Shown here: positions 63,073-64,000 of the stretch, piece after piece
How the letters are laid out: the number at the start of each line of letters is the position of its first letter
Position numbering within the stretch: position 1 is the first letter of the stretch
Assembly (NCBI RefSeq): GCF_019802125.1
Contig: NZ_JAHVHT010000001.1
Location: forward strand, 1,364,001 to 1,428,000
Direction: 5' to 3'
From: Tateyamaria omphalii
GTDB lineage: Bacteria > Pseudomonadota > Alphaproteobacteria > Rhodobacterales > Rhodobacteraceae
DNA: 64,000 nucleotides
Translations under genes and position numbers: made by a program
Notes under the pieces: model-generated
Told to the model about the DNA's origin: nothing
The model's database searches: none
What the model saw: the letters and a program-made list of their open reading frames with translations, nothing else

Positions 63073-64000
63073 TGCGCATCCTCCATCCCAGAAGCTGACA
63101 AATCTCGGTCGCCACATGCGCGCCCGCGATGGCCGTGGCACCGGTTGTGTCAAAGGGGGGTGAAACCTCGACCACGTCCCCGCCTTGAATGTTGATACCC
63201 GCCAGCCCACGCAGCAGCGCCGCCGCCTGAGCGGAACTGAGACCGCCCCACACAGGCGTGCCTGTGCCGGGGGCAAAGGCCGGGTCCAAACCGTCGATGT
63301 CGAAACTCAGATAAACCGGCCTGTCACCTACGATCTCCCGCGCACGTGCCGCCGCCGCCTCCGGCCCAATGCGATGGAATTCCGGCGCGTCGATGATGTT
63401 CACGCCCAGTGTATCCTCGTTCGTCGTCCGGATCCCGATTTGGACCGACGTGGCAGGGTCCACGATCCCGGACTTCACCGCCTTGTAGAACATTGTACCG
63501 TGATCGACGCGGGCCATGTCGTCATCCGCCCAGGTATCGGTATGGGCGTCGATCTGGATCAACGAAATAGGCCCATGTTTCTCGGCATATGCTTTGAGAA
63601 TGGGGAACGAAATGTAGTGATCGCCGCCCAGTACGACGCTCGCTGCACCCGCGTCGAGGATACCGCGGACATGCAACGTCAACGTCTCTGGAAAGGCGGG
63701 AATATTGGCGTAGTCGAACGCCAAATCGCCATAGTCGACGATGACACGCTCGCTGAGCACATCAAATGGCCAGCCATAGGGCGCGTCCGGCGCCAGCAGA
63801 GACGACGCCTCTCGGATAGCGCGCGGGCCCAGCCGTGTGCCGGGCCGGTTCGTCACCGCCTGATCAAAGGGCACACCGGTCACCGCAATGTCCACGCCAG
63901 TCAGATCCTTGGTGTAACGTCGCCGCAAAAACGACGTCGCCCCGCCAAAGGTCAGCTCATAGGACGGCCCACGTGGGTCTTCGCGGGTAAAGGCATGATC
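63062..64000 (-). CDS. speB: Agmatinase, 5' end beyond window edge
   Basis: The visible 313 codons include LGGDHYISF, IDAHTDTW and LSFDIDGLDPAFAPGTG, with all ureohydrolase metal ligands. The frame continues to the window edge (beginning HAFTREDPRGPSYELTFGG), so the start is missing, probably by about 10 residues. The N-terminal TFGGATSFLRRRYTKDL matches Rhodobacterales agmatinases. Paralogous to and overlapping the gene at 62125-63072; both may handle polyamine or guanidino compounds. Confidence 0.93.
   Translation of the reverse strand, partial: DHAFTREDPRGPSYELTFGGATSFLRRRYTKDLTGVDIAVTGVPFDQAVTNRPGTRLGPRAIREASSLLAPDAPYGWPFDVLSERVIVDYGDLAFDYANIPAFPETLTLHVRGILDAGAASVVLGGDHYISFPILKAYAEKHGPISLIQIDAHTDTWADDDMARVDHGTMFYKAVKSGIVDPATSVQIGIRTTNEDTLGVNIIDAPEFHRIGPEAAAARAREIVGDRPVYLSFDIDGLDPAFAPGTGTPVWGGLSSAQAAALLRGLAGINIQGGDVVEVSPPFDTTGATAIAGAHVATEICQLLGWRMRSGA

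Noticed and set aside
1-64000. CRISPR arrays, rRNA, tRNA and insertion sequences
   Set aside because: No spaced direct repeats of CRISPR type, cloverleaf-like sequence, rRNA stretch or transposase frame was seen on either strand by reading; a covariance-model search was not possible.

Overview
The window looks like a chromosome segment of a marine alphaproteobacterium of the Rhodobacterales (Roseobacter group). The grounds are high-GC coding sequence, dense operons joined by ATGA or GTGA overlaps, the order lptF-lptG-lptD-surA-pdxA-rsmA, the prmC-prfA pair, an ndk gene beside a Bcr/CflA exporter and an ABC-F ATPase, and two tandem agmatinase-type genes. No rRNA, tRNA, CRISPR array or insertion sequence was recognised. 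This assignment comes from gene content alone.

Bases 1-26970 form a catabolic island. Its operons are: (a) a Cys-less thiolase, a DUF35 protein fused to a degenerate SDR domain, and an isatin-hydrolase-like cyclase, followed by a MarR regulator; (b) on the minus strand, a second isatin-hydrolase-like cyclase, an FAD oxidoreductase, a MarR regulator and IorA/IorB 2-oxoacid:ferredoxin oxidoreductase subunits; (c) a second FAD oxidoreductase plus a five-gene peptide/opine-type ABC importer; (d) on the minus strand, a flavin/[2Fe-2S] reductase, Rieske dioxygenase alpha and beta, an acyl-CoA ligase, a 53-codon ORF and an SDR; (e) a MarR regulator and a hotdog thioesterase; (f) a TRAP importer. My reading is an auxin (indole-3-acetate) or related indolic acid degradation system. 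The ligase makes the CoA ester and the Rieske system oxidises the indole ring. The thiolase-like/DUF35 pair then cleaves dioxindole-3-acetyl-CoA by retro-aldol reaction to isatin and acetyl-CoA. Isatin hydrolase gives isatinate, and IorAB oxidatively decarboxylates this 2-oxoacid to anthraniloyl-CoA. The families are well supported; the pathway order and substrate are inference. The promoters of operons (d) and (f) share the same palindrome at the same distance from a TTGAC box, which points to one MarR regulon.

Bases 27550-31726 carry an operon matching E. coli ynjF and ynjBCD (CDP-alcohol phosphatidyltransferase plus an ABC importer of unknown substrate). Next come an aminotransferase, a PAS-rich histidine kinase converging on a response regulator with a degenerate GGDEF-like domain, a gene-poor stretch, and a secreted BNR_4 (ulvan-lyase-like) protein.

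Bases 39661-49116 hold small metabolic and membrane genes: GNATs, class IV aminotransferase, mutarotase, TfoX-C, Pmp3, DUF4112, ndk, Bcr/CflA exporter, ABC-F, MarC and an aspartic protease. Bases 49113-64000 are core genome: holC, pepA, the LPS export/outer-membrane biogenesis operon, a DUF4167 protein, prmC-prfA, and two agmatinase-family genes, the last cut by the window edge.
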